Below, piece by piece: positions 63,598 to 64,000 of a stretch of 64,000 nt of DNA. The notes below the pieces were generated by a model. It did not search any database, was not told the DNA's origin, and worked only from the letters and a program-made list of their open reading frames with translations. Every line of letters starts with the position of its first letter. Position 1 is the first letter of the stretch. Source of the stretch: VRUE01 sp963714155 (GTDB taxonomy: Bacteria; Actinomycetota; Thermoleophilia; Solirubrobacterales; 70-9); assembly GCA_963714155.1 (NCBI GenBank), contig OY970236.1, forward strand, positions 1,860,001 through 1,924,000, in the 5' to 3' direction. Both the position numbers and the translations under genes were made by a program.

Positions 63598-64000
63598 CTA
63601 AGCCGGGGCTCCCGCCGCTTTTCTGACCGCGAGGGTCAGCGCCAGCTGATCGCCGTAGTCGGCACCGCCGCGACACCAGACCTCGAGGTCGGCAAGCGTT
63701 GCCGTCGCCTGCTGCAGCTGATCGAGATTGGTCTTGCCCAGGCGGGCCACCAGCTGCTTGGCGGCGTAAGGGTGCATGCCGAGGCCTGACTCCACCTGCT
63801 TCGCCGGCACGCCCTGCTCGAGCTGCGCTGCCGCCGCGCAGGCCTTGCGCAGCCGCGACGAGAGGCCGTAGATCAGCCCGGTCACGTTCTCGCCCTGGGA
63901 GATCAGCCGCTCCGCCAGCGAGGTCGCCTTGGCGGGGTTGCGTTCGAGCATCGCGTCGGAGAGTGCCCAGACCGCGGCCTCCGAGGTGTCGGAGACCATC
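63598..64000 (-). CDS. holA: DNA polymerase III delta subunit, C-terminal part (gene enters from beyond the window)
   Basis: Clamp-loader subunit. The visible 134 residues match the delta C-terminal helical domain: VWALSDAMLERNPAKATSLAERLISQGENVTGLIYGLSSRLRKACAAAAQLEQGV, GMHPYAAKQLVARLGKTNLDQLQQATATLADLEVW and the closing DYGDQLALTLAVRKAAG. The N-terminal AAA+-like domains lie outside. The gene ends next to rpsT, the neighbour order holA-rpsT seen in many bacteria. Confidence 0.88.
   Translation of the reverse strand, partial: MVSDTSEAAVWALSDAMLERNPAKATSLAERLISQGENVTGLIYGLSSRLRKACAAAAQLEQGVPAKQVESGLGMHPYAAKQLVARLGKTNLDQLQQATATLADLEVWCRGGADYGDQLALTLAVRKAAGAPA

Overview
The window is about 70-75% GC with coding sequence packed end to end, GTG and TTG starts, and many 4-base stop/start overlaps. 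Gene content points to an Actinomycetota chromosome, most likely class Thermoleophilia (Solirubrobacterales-like): Rex, a GCS2 ligase, a XylFGH importer, a mixed-type phosphofructokinase, two single hot-dog MaoC proteins, a long Ser/Gly/Asp-tailed ECF sigma factor, and a trp operon chained to era-ybeY-phoH. The taxon is inferred from gene content; no rRNA is present. I see no rRNA, tRNA, CRISPR array, prophage or intact IS element.

Layout. 1-9.1 kb (minus strand): the 5' part of a membrane pyrophosphatase, a GCS2 ligase, rex, a glutaredoxin-like gene, then the t6A/acetylation cluster tsaD-rimI-tsaB-(secreted protein)-tsaE-udg-fmdB, fed from panC-panD-panB. 9.1-14 kb: hexapeptide acyltransferase, ROK kinase, xylFGH. 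14-20.6 kb: uvrA, thioredoxin-TPR protein, NTF2-like protein, uvrB, DoxX-like protein. 20.7-27.3 kb: small XRE regulator and rpsA-coaE-lytic transglycosylase-MFS-unknown, then an FAD reductase and a small DMT protein. 27.4-34.1 kb: ECF sigma with exported-looking tail, polA, a frameshifted AbiEi/DUF559 gene, a secreted CotH protein. 34.2-40.3 kb: malic enzyme, TIGR01777 epimerase, a lipoprotein gene bracketed by inverted repeats, pfkA, methyltransferase, ArsR regulator, a 19-codon ORF and a 49-codon membrane protein. 40.3-49 kb: hisIE-trpE-trpG-trpD-trpC-htrA-trpF-trpB-trpA. 49-57.4 kb: maoC pair, hrcA-dnaJ-prmA-membrane protein-murI-(vapBC)-yqeY-phoH-ybeY-era. 57.6-64 kb: lepA, a membrane glycosyltransferase-like protein, murJ, rpsT and the 3' part of holA.

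The most unusual content is a set of long nested palindromes (about 50-125 bp, arms 10-27 bp, many perfect). They sit directly 3' of stop codons, at the start of trpA and of a lipoprotein gene, and in frame inside tsaB, prmA and twice in one membrane-protein gene. They sort into families by a conserved core, while the long outer stems vary from copy to copy yet stay self-complementary. Two copies keep the same linkers around an inner palindrome whose four half-site differences are all compensated. This is the reverse of classical REP elements (constant stem, variable loop). It looks like a mobile or self-copying palindrome that tolerates, and perhaps exploits, coding sequence. No transposase is visible here.

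Functionally the genes are mostly housekeeping: tRNA t6A modification and ribosome maturation, CoA/pantothenate supply, nucleotide-excision repair, tryptophan synthesis, peptidoglycan precursor handling (murI, murJ, lytic transglycosylase), and heat-shock control (hrcA-dnaJ).
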